From assembly GCA_022559845.1 (NCBI GenBank), contig CM040126.1, positions 125,154,886 through 125,218,885 on the forward strand: a stretch of 64,000 bases of DNA, given 5' to 3'. A model generated the notes under the pieces. That model saw only the letters and a list, made by a program, of their open reading frames with translations, was not told the origin of the DNA and made no database searches. The DNA comes from Amorphophallus konjac. Lineage: Eukaryota; Streptophyta; Magnoliopsida; Alismatales; Araceae. Of this stretch, positions 63,440-64,000 are shown piece by piece. The first letter of the stretch is position 1, and every line of letters begins with the position of its first letter. A program made the translations under genes and the position numbers.

Positions 63440-63628
63440 AAGAAAAATGGAGAAAAATAGGAGAAAAGCCTAGGAGAAATGGAGAAAAATAGGAGAATGC
63501 TGGGGAAAGCTGAATATTCAAGAAAAGTGGGAAAAATCACTCAAATAAGTCAATTTGAGGGTCAAATCGGGACATCGTAATGCGATAGGAGATATGCTCA
63601 AAATGATGTCAATTTTAGAGTGTCTACA
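63440..63628 (-). repeat. Truncated LTR start inside C
   Basis: Matches the first 190 bases (minus) of the LTR at 60885-61072, ending at TGTAGACACTC (63628), and is followed by the inverted polypurine tract at 63629-63641. The rest of this LTR is missing; sequence passes directly into internal sequence on its left. Confidence 0.7.
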
Positions 63629-64000
63629 GCTGCCCCGCCTTGGCGTCTGCTTTGCAAGGGAGTGACACAGAAAAGAATGGAATGGAATGGAATGAAGTAA
63701 AATAGAGTGGAGCAAACTGAAAAGTAGATGCCAAGGTGTAATGAGATATGCAATTAACACCACTTGATAAGTGTTAGATCCGGAGATCGAAATGGTGCAA
63801 TCTTGGGGAGGTTCAATGAAAGCAACAATTGTTTGGACCAAGGGAGGGGGTGTGCACGTGGGCACGAAGGAGATAAAAGAGCGATCGACTTCCAGCGTGG
63901 TGGAAGTACCTGTAGGTTTCACCATTGAAGAGTGGTTACCAGCCAATGTAGACGTGCTGCAACTAAGGTGGATCAAAAGGAAAGGAATTGAAATAAGAGG
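63629..64000 (-). other. Internal 3' end of a second C-type copy
   Basis: Similar to 61073-61440, from the inverted polypurine tract to the segment with CAATGTAGACGTGCTGCA (about 63943). Runs off the window. Confidence 0.65.

Larger units (their letters stand above)
59277..64000 (-). mobile_element. Element C: minus-strand relative of B, rearranged, cut by the right window edge
   Basis: A full 3' LTR (59277-61072) is followed rightwards by an internal region similar to the 3' half of B (61073-63430). Then comes about 190 bases of an LTR start (63440-63628), and then again the internal 3' end (63629-64000). The left flank is H sequence, with CCAGA at 59272-59276 as the possible target site; its partner is not in the window. 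No coding region is recognisable. Confidence 0.75.

Overview
The window is plant nuclear DNA, almost certainly repeat-rich heterochromatin of a flowering plant. I see no host gene, rRNA, tRNA or CRISPR array. Essentially every base belongs to LTR retrotransposons nested in one another. The plant assignment rests on plant-specific lineages: a Tat-type Ty3/gypsy element with a second RNase H domain and an antisense ORF, SIRE-type Ty1/copia LTRs and Gag, chromovirus integrase tails, and initiator-Met-tRNA primer sites. I cannot name the species.

Layout, with my own labels. N (1-2156, minus): 5' LTR and leader of an element running off the left edge, inserted into O. O (2157-23271, plus): element with 3.55-kb LTRs and a 2.0-kb internal region without coding sequence (LARD type). 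Its left LTR is interrupted by N and by G. G (2744-17429, minus): non-autonomous chromovirus derivative that keeps the integrase C-terminus and chromodomain but carries unrelated ORFs instead of gag-pol, with a 1.33-kb internal duplication. T (10215-16739, plus): gag-only element (TR-GAG type) inside the 5' LTR of G. H (23272-26415 and 58291-59276, plus): decayed gypsy-like gag region with two gag modules. S (26421-58285, plus): SIRE-like copia element with 3.1-kb LTRs and gag but no pol, inserted into the second gag module of H. A (32767-43846, plus): Tat-lineage gypsy element inside S, the only one with recognisable gag-pol, plus a spliced antisense gene. B (44826-54541, plus): element without pol, inside S, carrying a proline-rich ORF. 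C (59277-64000, minus): relative of B, rearranged and running off the right edge.

The insertions of G, T, S, A and B are each framed by 5-bp target-site duplications, so the order of events can be read: O before G before T, and H before S before A and B. Most elements lack the genes for their own mobility and must have used enzymes from elsewhere. T and G look like complementary derivatives of related chromoviruses: T keeps gag plus a scrap of the integrase tail, G keeps the tail without gag. Many stop codons in the Gag/Pol frames look like C-to-T changes in CAG, CAA or CGA codons, the expected trace of deaminated methylcytosine in silenced DNA.

The most unusual material is non-coding. The LTRs of S hold a 1.7-kb array of a degenerate motif around GTCGGTGCA. 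N, B and C, and more weakly O, carry clusters of short imperfect palindromes such as AACGCC...GGCGTC near their promoters, and in N and B again just after the primer site.
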